Shown here piece by piece: positions 8,449 to 16,514 of a stretch of 64,000 nucleotides of DNA; the stretch's first letter is position 1; each line of letters starts with the position of its first letter. Source of the DNA: Carboxylicivirga sediminis (GTDB taxonomy: Bacteria; Bacteroidota; Bacteroidia; Bacteroidales; Marinilabiliaceae); assembly GCF_018156225.1 (NCBI RefSeq), contig NZ_JAGTAR010000005.1, forward strand, positions 1 through 64,000, in the 5' to 3' direction. A program made the translations under genes and the position numbers. The notes under the pieces are model-generated. The model made no database searches. It had not been told where the DNA came from and was given only the letters and a program-made list of their open reading frames with translations.

Positions 8449-9489
8449 ATGAATCGTATAAAAAAACATATATCTCGTGTATTAGTATCTTTTCTGATTC
8501 TTTTACCCGGAGTTGTGCATAACGCAAGTGCTCAGAATGTATCTGTTTCAGCAGAAATGGATTCAACTGTCATATTTATTGGTGGGCAAATTGACTTGAA
8601 ATTGCAATTGAGCCAGCCTGATAATATGGAGTTGAACTTCCCGCTATTAACCGATACCATTACAAAGAATATTGAGATAGTCAGGGCAAGTCAGATTGAT
8701 ACCTTAAACAAAGAGAACGGTCGTTATTTGATTGAACAGAGTTTAAGAATTACATCTTTTGATAGTGGGTTACACTATATTCCACCCATTGTATTTGAGG
8801 AAGCCAGCCAAAAATTGGGTAAGGCTATTCAGACCGAACCAATGGCATTAATGGTAGTTAATCCGTTTGATGAAGTGGATCCGCAAAAAGGTATTGTAGA
8901 TATTAAACAACCCATGCAGGCACCATTCCATCTGTCGGAATTGTACAAATACCTGCCATGGGTGCTGGGCATTATTCTACTTGCCGGCATAGTAACATTT
9001 ATTATACTCAGATATTTTGGCAAAGAAGTGCCGGTTAAGATTTTTGCTAAACCTGCACCAGTGATTCCTCCCCATGTTAAGGCATTGGAGGCGCTGGATA
9101 AAATTAAGCAGGAGAAGCTTTGGCAACACAATCGCATCAAAGAATATTACTCCGGGGTATCTGATACATTGCGGCATTATATAGAAGAGCGCTTTGAAAT
9201 AAGAGCCATGGAGCAAACTACCGATGAAATAATGGACTCGTTCAAAGGCATTGATTTCAGAGATGGCAAATCAATTGATAACCTCAGACAAATATTAATT
9301 ACTTCGGACTTGGTGAAGTTTGCCAAGCACGAGCCTTTGCCAGATGAAAATGACTTAAGCATGATCAATGCCTTCTTTTTTGTGAATCAAACAAAACTGG
9401 AAGAAATAAAGTCACTGGAAGAAGAGAAAGAGGCAATGCTTAATAAGGAAAATGAAGTGCTTAATGTATCAAACAGTAGTGAGCGATGA
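8449..9489 (+). CDS. Membrane-anchored BatD-like protein of the bat operon
   Basis: A 346-residue protein present between the DUF58 gene and batA in many Bacteroidota. It has an N-terminal signal peptide (hydrophobic residues 11-28, cleavage-like ASAQ), a periplasmic beta-rich domain of about 130 residues resembling part of BatD, one membrane helix near residues 168-188 (YLPWVLGIILLAGIVTF), and a charged cytoplasmic tail predicted helical (ALDKIKQEKLWQ, EYYSGVSDTLRHYIEERF). The tail matches the pattern of DUF4381-type proteins. Its stop overlaps the batA start by 4 bp (ATGA). The exact role in the Bat complex is unknown. Confidence 0.8.
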   Translation: MNRIKKHISRVLVSFLILLPGVVHNASAQNVSVSAEMDSTVIFIGGQIDLKLQLSQPDNMELNFPLLTDTITKNIEIVRASQIDTLNKENGRYLIEQSLRITSFDSGLHYIPPIVFEEASQKLGKAIQTEPMALMVVNPFDEVDPQKGIVDIKQPMQAPFHLSELYKYLPWVLGIILLAGIVTFIILRYFGKEVPVKIFAKPAPVIPPHVKALEALDKIKQEKLWQHNRIKEYYSGVSDTLRHYIEERFEIRAMEQTTDEIMDSFKGIDFRDGKSIDNLRQILITSDLVKFAKHEPLPDENDLSMINAFFFVNQTKLEEIKSLEEEKEAMLNKENEVLNVSNSSER

Positions 9490-10481
9490 TGAATAATATA
9501 ACATTTACACAACCTTACTTTTTTTGGTTACTGCTGATTGTACCTGCCTATATAGCCTGGTACGTTTGGAAGCAAAAGGGCATGCAGGCCTCGCTTAAAA
9601 TTTCAACACTGAGAGGATTTGCAAAGGCCCCCACCTCCAATAAAGTATATTTACGTCATTTGCTGTTTGTCTTTCGTGTCCTTAGCATCATTCTTTTAAT
9701 CTTTGTTCTGGCTCGTCCGCAATCGAGCAACAGTTTCAGAAACGAGATTACTGAGGGGATTGACATTATGATGGCCCTGGACATATCAGGTAGTATGTTG
9801 GCTGAAGATTTTAAACCCAATCGCCTGGAAGCAGCCAAGGAGGTAGCTGCAGAATTTATTAAAGGACGTCCGAATGATAAAATTGGATTGGTGATATATG
9901 CCGCTGAAAGTTTTACCCAGTGCCCGCTGACAACGGACCACAATGTACTCCAGAACCTGTTTAGGGATATCAACATGGGTGATTTGGAGGACGGTACTGC
10001 TATTGGCATGGGATTGGCAACAGCTGTGCAGCGCATCAAAGATAGCGAAGCGAAAAGCAAGGTGATCATATTAGTTTCGGATGGTGAGAACAATCGTGGA
10101 GAAATTGCTCCGATGACCGCAGCCGAAATAGCAAAAACCTTTGGTATTAGAGTATATACTATCGGTGTTGGCACCAACGGCATGGCGCCCTTCCCCATGC
10201 AAACCGTTTTTGGTAAGCAATATCAGCAAATGGAAGTTAAGATCGATGAAGAGTTATTGCAAGGCATAGCTGATTTAACTGACGGCAGATATTTCAGAGC
10301 TACCGACAAGCAAAAACTAGATGAAATATACAAGGAGATTGACCTATTGGAGAAGACAAGAATAGAAGTACGCGAGTATACGAAACGTAAAGAGGAATAC
10401 TGGTGGTTCGCAGCCTTTGCCGGTTTATTTCTTATGTTGGAGATATTTATGCGTAGCACCGTTTTCAGAAATCTACCTTAA
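9486..10481 (+). CDS. batA: Aerotolerance protein BatA (VWA domain)
   Basis: A 331-residue inner-membrane protein with helices near residues 9-28, 59-77 and 306-325, and a periplasm- or cytoplasm-facing VWA domain between them. The metal-ion-dependent adhesion site is intact: LDISGSM with Asp99, Ser101, Ser103, then the TDHN and VSDGENN loops. BatA and BatB are thought to form a membrane complex that, with the TPR proteins, helps cells withstand oxygen or envelope stress (shown for Bacteroides fragilis Bat genes). Translationally coupled to the gene before it through an ATGA overlap; a second ATG follows at once (9489). Confidence 0.93.
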   Translation: MMNNITFTQPYFFWLLLIVPAYIAWYVWKQKGMQASLKISTLRGFAKAPTSNKVYLRHLLFVFRVLSIILLIFVLARPQSSNSFRNEITEGIDIMMALDISGSMLAEDFKPNRLEAAKEVAAEFIKGRPNDKIGLVIYAAESFTQCPLTTDHNVLQNLFRDINMGDLEDGTAIGMGLATAVQRIKDSEAKSKVIILVSDGENNRGEIAPMTAAEIAKTFGIRVYTIGVGTNGMAPFPMQTVFGKQYQQMEVKIDEELLQGIADLTDGRYFRATDKQKLDEIYKEIDLLEKTRIEVREYTKRKEEYWWFAAFAGLFLMLEIFMRSTVFRNLP

Positions 10482-10554
10482 TAATTAAACAAGCAACAGC
10501 CTCAATAATGAAAGTTATTCAGGCGCCACTAACGACTGTAAAGAACAAGATAAA

Positions 10555-11604
10555 ATGAATATATTCAGGTTTGAACATCCGGATGCGCTCTATTTACTCT
10601 TGCTGATTCCTGCCCTGGCCTTTATCCATTTGTACCTGGCTAAAAGACGCAGAAAGGCACTAGAGGAATTTGGTAATGTAGAGCTACTTAATGATCTGAT
10701 GCCAAATGTGTCCTTTAAGCGTCCTACGGTTAAGTTTTATATTCTGCTGCTGGCCTTCATTATGCTCATCATAACCATTGCAGGACCACAGTATGGTAGT
10801 AAACTGCAAACCGTCAAACGAAAAGGTATTGAATTGATTGTAGCCCTGGATGTATCCAATAGTATGATGGCACAGGATATAGAGCCCAATCGACTGGAGC
10901 GGGCTAAAAGAGCGATATCCCGACTCATTGATAAACTGCAGAACGACAGAGTTGGTTTTATTGTCTTTGCTGGTGAGGCATACGTTCAATTACCAATCAC
11001 CACAGACTATGCATCAGCGAAGATGTTTCTGAATTCTATAAACACTGATGTAGTTGGTACACAAGGCACCGCAATTGGCTCCGCCATCAATAAAGGTATC
11101 AGCTCGTTTACAACTCAGGAAGACATCAACAGGGCCATCATTGTAATAACCGATGGTGAGAACCACGAGGATGATCCGGTGGCAGCTGCTAAAATGGCGG
11201 CCGATAAAGGGATAAAAATATATACTGTTGGGATGGGTTTACCTAAGGGAGCACCTATACCTGTTGCTGAAGGGCGCAGTAACGACTTTATGAAAGACAA
11301 AGATGGGAATGTGGTCATCTCAAAACTGGATGAAGAAACGCTTCAAAAAGTAGCCATTACAGGCAATGGTGCATATATTCCCGCCAATAATATTCGCAAT
11401 GGCATTAACAACCTGGTAGATGAGTTAAGCCAGTTAGAAAAATCGGAACTGGAAGCCAAGGTGTATACCGATTATGACGATCAGTTTCAGTATTTTGCCG
11501 CCTTTGCCTTATTACTGATTATTCTTGAATTTATTATTCTAGAAAGGAAGAACAGACGTTTAAAGCACATCAATATATTTGAGGTAAAAGATAACAAAGA
11601 GTAA
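10555..11604 (+). CDS. batB: Aerotolerance protein BatB (VWA domain)
   Basis: A 349-residue paralogue of the preceding BatA: two N-terminal membrane helices (about 11-28 and 60-78), a VWA domain with MIDAS residues in LDVSNSM (Asp99, Ser101, Ser103) and ITDGENH, and a C-terminal helix near 321-338. The MIDAS second residue triplet is SNS rather than SGS, still functional in family members. A 73-bp spacer follows batA with no terminator, and batC begins 12 bp after its stop, so it belongs to the same operon. Likely partner of BatA in the inner membrane. Confidence 0.93.
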   Translation: MNIFRFEHPDALYLLLLIPALAFIHLYLAKRRRKALEEFGNVELLNDLMPNVSFKRPTVKFYILLLAFIMLIITIAGPQYGSKLQTVKRKGIELIVALDVSNSMMAQDIEPNRLERAKRAISRLIDKLQNDRVGFIVFAGEAYVQLPITTDYASAKMFLNSINTDVVGTQGTAIGSAINKGISSFTTQEDINRAIIVITDGENHEDDPVAAAKMAADKGIKIYTVGMGLPKGAPIPVAEGRSNDFMKDKDGNVVISKLDEETLQKVAITGNGAYIPANNIRNGINNLVDELSQLEKSELEAKVYTDYDDQFQYFAAFALLLIILEFIILERKNRRLKHINIFEVKDNKE

Positions 11605-11616
11605 AGATTAACGGGT

Positions 11617-12351
11617 ATGATGAATTTAAAATATATCACATTAATAGCTATTCTGCTTCTTGGGGTCTTTAACCTGAAAGCGCAGGATGAGCGCAAGTTT
11701 ATCAGAAGTGGTAACTCTCATTTTTCCGACTCGGCCTTTCTCGAATCGGAAATTGAATACCGCAAAGCACTTGATAAAACAGATAATTCCTTCGAAGCCC
11801 AATTTAATTTGGGTGATGCATTATATAAGCAGGAAAAATTTAATGAAGCATTGGACCAGTTTCAGATTTTAGCAGGTACCGAGCAAGAGCCTGAAAAACT
11901 GGCACAGGTGTACCACAACATGGGTAACAGCTACTTTGCCATGCAAAAACTACAGGAAAGCCTGGAAGCATATAAAAATGCGTTGCGCAACAACCCTGAG
12001 GACCATGATAGCCGCTACAACCTGATTGCTGTTCAGAAGTTGCTGGATCAACAGCAGCAAAACCAAGATCAGCAAGATCAGCAAGACCAACAGGACCAGC
12101 AGGAGCAGGATCAACAGCAACAGCAGGATCAGCAACAAGACCAACAGCAACAAGACCAGCAACAGCAAGATCAACAGCAGCAGCAACAGCAGCAGCAAAA
12201 TCAGCAGAACCAGCAACAGCCTTCTGAGCAGATGTCGAAAGAGGATGCACAGCGTTTACTCAATGCCATCCAGCAGGATGAAAATGAATTGCAAAAAAAA
12301 CTGCGTAAAGCCAAAGCTGGACAACGAACAAAAACAGAAAAAAATTGGTAG
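11617..12351 (+). CDS. batC: BatC, TPR protein with long Gln/Asp tract
   Basis: A 244-residue exported protein. The signal peptide covers about the first 22 residues (GVFNLKAQ cleavage-like). Residues 30-135 hold about three tetratricopeptide repeats (FNLGDALYKQEKFNEALDQF, YHNMGNSYFAMQKLQESLEAY). Residues about 145-205 are a low-complexity tract almost entirely of Gln with regularly placed Asp (DQQ repeats), encoded by mixed CAG and CAA codons. A short charged tail follows. TPRs suggest a scaffold for the Bat complex. The Gln tract is longer than I would expect; it also generates large false ORFs in other frames. Confidence 0.9.
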   Translation: MMNLKYITLIAILLLGVFNLKAQDERKFIRSGNSHFSDSAFLESEIEYRKALDKTDNSFEAQFNLGDALYKQEKFNEALDQFQILAGTEQEPEKLAQVYHNMGNSYFAMQKLQESLEAYKNALRNNPEDHDSRYNLIAVQKLLDQQQQNQDQQDQQDQQDQQEQDQQQQQDQQQDQQQQDQQQQDQQQQQQQQQNQQNQQQPSEQMSKEDAQRLLNAIQQDENELQKKLRKAKAGQRTKTEKNW

Positions 12352-12383
12352 AAGTACTATTTTTGCACAAAACACTCTAAAAT

Positions 12384-14204
12384 ATGCGACTCACAATTCT
12401 TTCCATAGTACTATTCATCACTGCCTGCATTTCTGCCAACGCGCAGGAAATAAGCTTTACAGCCCGTGCACAGTCAGCAGTAGTAGTTGGAGATAAGTTT
12501 CAATTAGTTTACACACTTAACAAAGAAGGTAGTGATATACGCCTCCCCTCATTACAGGATTTCCAAATATTGATGGGCCCCAGCACTACATATTCAACCA
12601 GCACTTCCATCGTAAATGGGAAGGTATCGCGCGAAACATCGTATACCTATACATTTATTTTAAAAGCGCTTAATGAAGGTCAATTTACCATTCCTCCTGC
12701 CACCATTAAAGTAGATGATGAAAAGGTGAGCTCCAATGCTGTTAGCATTAAGGTGGTGAAAGGCGATGCGCAGGCTCAACAAGAAAATCAAAGTAGTGCA
12801 ACTGCTGGCTCAGCACCTTCCGATGATGACCTGTTTATTACGGTTACCCCATCGAAAACAAACCTTTACCAGGGTGAAGCAATGGTGTTAACCACTAAAA
12901 TTTTTACCAAAGTACAACTCGAAGGCCTATCGGACATCAAGCAGCCTGAGTTGGCCTCATTTATTACGCAAACACTTAAAGATCAGGATGGCATTAAGTG
13001 GACCATGGAAAATATCAATGGTAAAACCTATAATGTGGGGACATATGAACAAAAGCTATTGTTTCCGCAGAAATCAGGTAAGTTAACCATAGAGCCCACC
13101 GAGATAGAGTTTATGGTGCGTCAGCGAGTAGCACGCAGTCGTTCACGCAGTATTTTTGATGATTTCTTCGAATCAAATTACAGAACCGTCAAAAAAAGAG
13201 TCAAATCGAAACCTATATCGATTAATGTAAAACCGTTGCCATCTGGAAGACCTGCCGGTTATTCTGGCGGTGTTGGGCAGTTGAGCATGCAGGCCAGTGT
13301 TAACAAAAATGATGTGGCCGTCAACGACGGTATCACGCTCAAAGTAGTCATAAGCGGAACCGGTAATCACAAGTTCATAGAAGATCCGGCGATTCAGTTT
13401 CCGGCTGATTTTGATGACTTTGATGCTAAAATATCAAACAGCATTAGTAATACAGCCCGCGGTATGAAAGGATCAAAAACCTATGAATACCTGATGATAC
13501 CACGTCATGCCGGCACCTTTACAATACCATCCATTCAGTTTGCCTACTTCGATCCGGCCAAAGGCCAATACCAGTCAATGGAATCGGGCCCAATCAGTAT
13601 TAATGTTGCCAAAGGAGAAGGTGATGAAACAAGCACTTCGGGTGTTGTAAGATCAAATGTGACAAAAGAGAATGTGAAATTCATTGGCAAGGATATCAGA
13701 TTTATTAAAACCGGCAAAACACAACTAAAACCAACTGGCACATTCTTTATCGGAAGCCTTACGTATTACCTGGCTTTATTGATACCATTATCATTATTTG
13801 TGTTGCTGTTTATCATTAACCAGAAGCGTTTAAAAGAGAATGCCAATGCGTCGTTAATGAAAACAAAGAAAGCCAACAAGATAGCCAAGAAACGCCTGAA
13901 AAAGTCGGCACATTTCCTTAAAACAGGTGAAAAAGAAGCCTTCTACGAAGAGGTGCTTCGTGCACTTTGGGGTTACTTAAGCGACAAATTAACCCTGCCA
14001 TTAAGTGAATTGTCGAAAGATAATGCTGGTGAATTACTTCAGCAATCCAATGTGTCGGACGAAGTCATTTCTGATATGATGAATATTCTGGATACCTGCG
14101 AATTTGCGCGCTATGCACCAGCATCTGGCACCGGAGAAATGGATAAACTTTACAAACATACAATTGCAACTATCAGCCAGCTTGAAAACCAAATAAAACG
14201 TTAA
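12384..14204 (+). CDS. batD: Aerotolerance protein BatD
   Basis: A 606-residue protein with an N-terminal signal peptide (ending ANAQ), a long periplasmic part made of beta-sandwich repeats typical of BatD (each starting with patterns such as VGDKFQLVYTL, LYQGEAMVLTTKIF and VNDGITLKVVISG), one membrane helix near residues 457-478 (YLALLIPLSLFVLLFII) and a cytoplasmic helical tail ending in the conserved LPLSELSKDNAGELL and CEFARYAP blocks. Full length for the family. It is thought to support assembly of the Bat membrane complex. Its stop codon overlaps the batE start by one base (TAATG). Confidence 0.93.
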   Translation: MRLTILSIVLFITACISANAQEISFTARAQSAVVVGDKFQLVYTLNKEGSDIRLPSLQDFQILMGPSTTYSTSTSIVNGKVSRETSYTYTFILKALNEGQFTIPPATIKVDDEKVSSNAVSIKVVKGDAQAQQENQSSATAGSAPSDDDLFITVTPSKTNLYQGEAMVLTTKIFTKVQLEGLSDIKQPELASFITQTLKDQDGIKWTMENINGKTYNVGTYEQKLLFPQKSGKLTIEPTEIEFMVRQRVARSRSRSIFDDFFESNYRTVKKRVKSKPISINVKPLPSGRPAGYSGGVGQLSMQASVNKNDVAVNDGITLKVVISGTGNHKFIEDPAIQFPADFDDFDAKISNSISNTARGMKGSKTYEYLMIPRHAGTFTIPSIQFAYFDPAKGQYQSMESGPISINVAKGEGDETSTSGVVRSNVTKENVKFIGKDIRFIKTGKTQLKPTGTFFIGSLTYYLALLIPLSLFVLLFIINQKRLKENANASLMKTKKANKIAKKRLKKSAHFLKTGEKEAFYEEVLRALWGYLSDKLTLPLSELSKDNAGELLQQSNVSDEVISDMMNILDTCEFARYAPASGTGEMDKLYKHTIATISQLENQIKR

Positions 14205-14956
14205 TGATGAAGCAATTAATTATACTATTCGTTTTTTGCCTTGCTACAGGAATAGCTAATGGCCAGGACGACCGTTTTGAGGAAGGCAACACACAATACA
14301 GCAATGGTGACTTTCAATCGGCCATTGATACTTACAAAGGTATTTTGTCTACGGGCGTTGAAAGTGGCGACTTGTATTTTAACCTCGGTAATGCCTTTTA
14401 TAAAAATGGTGAATTAGCCAGCGCCATTCTTAACTACGAACGTGCTTTGCTATTAAAACCACACGACAAGGATATAAAGTACAATCTGGAGCTTGCCTAT
14501 TCTCAAACCACTGATAAGATAGAGTCGGTTGATGAATTCTTCTTAAGCAAGTGGGTGGCAGATTTCAGGAATAAGACAACATCAGACACCTGGGCCTTTA
14601 TTGGCCTAGCTTGTTTTATGCTGACCCTGGTCATGGCTGCTCTTTTCTTCTTTTCAAATTCGGTTCTATTAAAGAAAGCCGGATTTTACCTGGGAGTTGG
14701 CTTACTATTGGGCACATTGGTCACTTTATCATTTAGTTATCGTCAGAAAACGAAACTGGTGGTGCGCAACCATGCCATTGTATTCAACCCTTCACTAACA
14801 GTTAAAAGTTCACCAGATGCCAGTGGTACTGAAATATTTATTTTACACGAAGGCACTAAAGTAGAGATCATCAGTACTCTTGGGCAGTGGAAAGAAATAC
14901 AGATTGCTGATGGTACTGTTGGTTGGGTTGAAGAAAGCTCAATCACCGTGATCTAG
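14204..14956 (+). CDS. batE: BatE, TPR and SH3-like domain protein
   Basis: A 250-residue protein, last gene of the bat operon. Signal peptide at residues 1-21 (IANGQ), two TPRs at about 25-100 (NTQYSNGDFQSAIDTYKG, NLGNAFYKNGELASAILNYE), two membrane helices near 127-148 and 156-175, and a C-terminal bacterial SH3 domain (about 185-250) recognised from VKSSPDASGTEIFILHEGTKV and WKEIQIADGTVGWV. SH3b domains bind peptides or cell-wall parts, which would tie the complex to the periplasm. Followed closely by a strong terminator, which ends the operon. Confidence 0.92.
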   Translation: MMKQLIILFVFCLATGIANGQDDRFEEGNTQYSNGDFQSAIDTYKGILSTGVESGDLYFNLGNAFYKNGELASAILNYERALLLKPHDKDIKYNLELAYSQTTDKIESVDEFFLSKWVADFRNKTTSDTWAFIGLACFMLTLVMAALFFFSNSVLLKKAGFYLGVGLLLGTLVTLSFSYRQKTKLVVRNHAIVFNPSLTVKSSPDASGTEIFILHEGTKVEIISTLGQWKEIQIADGTVGWVEESSITVI

Positions 14957-14973
14957 AGCTAGTTTTTACCGCA

Positions 14974-15013
14974 TAAAAAAAGCTCCCTGTCCGTTGACAA
15001 GGAGCTTTTTTAT
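14974..15013 (+). terminator. Rho-independent terminator of the bat operon
   Basis: AAAAAAAGCTCC and GGAGCTTTTTT arms with an inner GTC/GAC pairing; the T-run follows directly. It lies 18 bp after the batE stop. Confidence 0.9.
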
Positions 15014-15308
15014 TATAAACACCCAAACTACTGATTGGCTCATCTTCATTATTGTTCTGAAGCGCCAATCAAATATATTTTATATATCATCTTGATTAGC
15101 AATCAAGTATTTGTCAATCACATACCATGCATATATCAAAGTTATGGCTGCACCAATTATTTCTATCGCAATCATTATTGTTATTTGATAATGTCTATTT
15201 CAATTGCCTTGCCAAAAACTGCATTACACTGTATTTGTGTACTTTAACAAAATACTCACAAATTACACTATCCATATATTGGAATTATATGTATTATATG
15301 GAAAAGCA

Positions 15309-15344
15309 AAGCGGTCATCCTTCCCACAAGAAGAATGACCGCTT
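15309..15344 (-). terminator. Terminator hairpin of the Met/His-rich gene
   Basis: Long arms AAGCGGTCAT and ATGACCGCTT with a 16-nt partly paired loop. On the minus strand it is followed by TTTGCTTTT, a weak U-run. It lies 25 bp after the stop codon at 15370. Confidence 0.7.
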
Positions 15345-15369
15345 AAATTTAAGTTTATGGTTGCTATTT

Positions 15370-16320
15370 TTATAGGATGATTTTTCTACCGAAAAGCTGA
15401 TTGTTCTTAGATAGAATCAAGTAGTAAGGTGCCTCTTCCTTTTTTAAGTCCAATTCTTCTTTTAATGGTCCTGCCTTGATATCCGCCTTTTCCTTCACCT
15501 TATCCCCTTCCTGATTAAATAATTCAAGCAGGTAATCACCATCTGGTAATTCACATTCAATATGCATTAATGTCTGAAGCTTTTCATTCTCCATAATTTT
15601 TTCAATTTTTACTTTCACATCTTTCAGATCTAAAGGCTCAGAAGTCAGCTTTTTTGACGAAATGCCTACTTTCTTTAAAAAAGGGATGTCTTCCATTGGA
15701 ATAGACTCCACTTTGACCGTCATATGGTGTGTGTGCTTTTCTTTCCAGTGCATGGGCATCTTTTCATCATCCGTGGCAATGACAATTGTTTTAACTCCGG
15801 ATTCCCCATCTACTTCACAATCAATCTCTTTTTGAATAATTTTTACAACATCGCCATCCTCACTGATAAACTCATTAATATCAAAATCCCCTTCTTTCTC
15901 CCTCAAAAACATGATATGATTTCGGTGCATCTCTTCCATATTCTCCAGCTCAATGCCCTTCTCTTTCAGCATTTTCTCAATTTCAATATGCATCTTCTCC
16001 ATATCTCCGTCAAATTCAAAGTGAAAATCATTTAGCGAATCCATGGTAAAAGCCATCACCTTCATATGCTTGTCAATCTCTTCCCTGTTAGCATCCATGA
16101 TGCTGTCCATATTTATCACTGTTGTTTCGCCTCCCGATTGTATTACAAATACATCATGTGTGAAAGTGGTATCCATGTCAACTACCTTCTTACCATCGCT
16201 GCCCACCACTTTTACTTTGACCCGGTTTTCCTTTTTTGTTTGTGCTGTCGCCTGATAGCTTACACCACCAATAAGCAGTCCTATCAGTGCCAACCATAGA
16301 GCATTCTTTCGTTTTTTCAT
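15370..16320 (-). CDS. Met/His-rich acidic secreted protein of unknown function
   Basis: A 316-residue protein with a signal peptide (residues 1-27, ending ATAQ). The mature part is rich in Glu, Asp and Lys and, by hand count, has about 19 Met and 11 His, many close together (EMHRNHIMF, MPMHWKEKHTHHM). This pattern is seen in periplasmic metal-binding or chaperone proteins, but I do not recognise a family. The end (YYLILSKNNQLFGRKIIL) resembles a short type IX secretion sorting strand. It is divergent from a histidine kinase/regulator operon and shares with it a promoter holding four phased GTTAA boxes, so it is probably a target of that system. Confidence 0.8.
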   Translation of the reverse strand: MKKRKNALWLALIGLLIGGVSYQATAQTKKENRVKVKVVGSDGKKVVDMDTTFTHDVFVIQSGGETTVINMDSIMDANREEIDKHMKVMAFTMDSLNDFHFEFDGDMEKMHIEIEKMLKEKGIELENMEEMHRNHIMFLREKEGDFDINEFISEDGDVVKIIQKEIDCEVDGESGVKTIVIATDDEKMPMHWKEKHTHHMTVKVESIPMEDIPFLKKVGISSKKLTSEPLDLKDVKVKIEKIMENEKLQTLMHIECELPDGDYLLELFNQEGDKVKEKADIKAGPLKEELDLKKEEAPYYLILSKNNQLFGRKIIL

Positions 16321-16392
16321 AGCTTCCGCGTTATTTGTTAGTATTATTTTCTGAACAATTAGAATAATTTATCCTGTACACTTATTCAATGT

Positions 16393-16400
16393 CAAATGTA
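16393..16400 (-). promoter_or_regulatory. -7 box of the Met/His-rich gene
   Basis: Perfect TAnnTTTG on the minus strand (TACATTTG), about 72 bp before the start codon at 16320. No TTTG is present at -33; instead the phased GTTAA boxes begin there, as expected for an activator-dependent promoter. Confidence 0.55.
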
Positions 16401-16422
16401 TGAATGAACTGATTATTTGCGG

Positions 16423-16459
16423 GTTAAGGCGCGGTTAAAAAGAGTTAAGGAAAGGTTAA
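16423..16459. promoter_or_regulatory. Four phased GTTAA boxes, putative response-regulator operator
   Basis: GTTAA starts at 16423, 16434, 16444 and 16455, so spacing is 11, 10 and 11 bp, one helical turn each. Direct repeats of this spacing are the usual binding sites of OmpR/PhoB-type regulators. They lie just upstream of both divergent -7 boxes (16393-16400 and 16488-16495), at roughly -35 to -70 for each. Confidence 0.65.
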
Positions 16460-16487
16460 TGTATAAGTACACTTTTACTCAAACACT

Positions 16488-16495
16488 TATCTTTA
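16488..16495 (+). promoter_or_regulatory. Probable -7 box of the kinase/regulator operon
   Basis: TATCTTTA matches TAnnTTTG at five of six defined bases, 19 bp before the kinase ATG at 16515 and 28 bp after the last GTTAA box. Confidence 0.4.
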
Positions 16496-16514
16496 CGCTA
16501 TAATTAAGTCATTT

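Larger units (their letters stand above)
14957..15369. other. Intergenic region between bat operon and the Met/His-rich gene
   Basis: Contains the terminator of the bat operon and that of the convergent minus-strand gene. Between them (about 15013-15308) the DNA is AT-rich; the open frames there have no protein-like composition and no gene is called. Confidence 0.6.

Noticed and set aside
11840-12496. Several open frames of 80-156 codons on both strands over the batC Gln tract
   Set aside because: They are produced by the CAG/CAA repeat read in other frames (poly-Leu, poly-Ala/Val, Ser/Asn-rich) and have no protein-like composition.
15035-15375. Two open frames of 70 and 82 codons after the bat terminator
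   Set aside because: Composition is that of AT-rich noncoding DNA (many Tyr, Ile, Cys, His) and the second runs through the terminator of the convergent gene.
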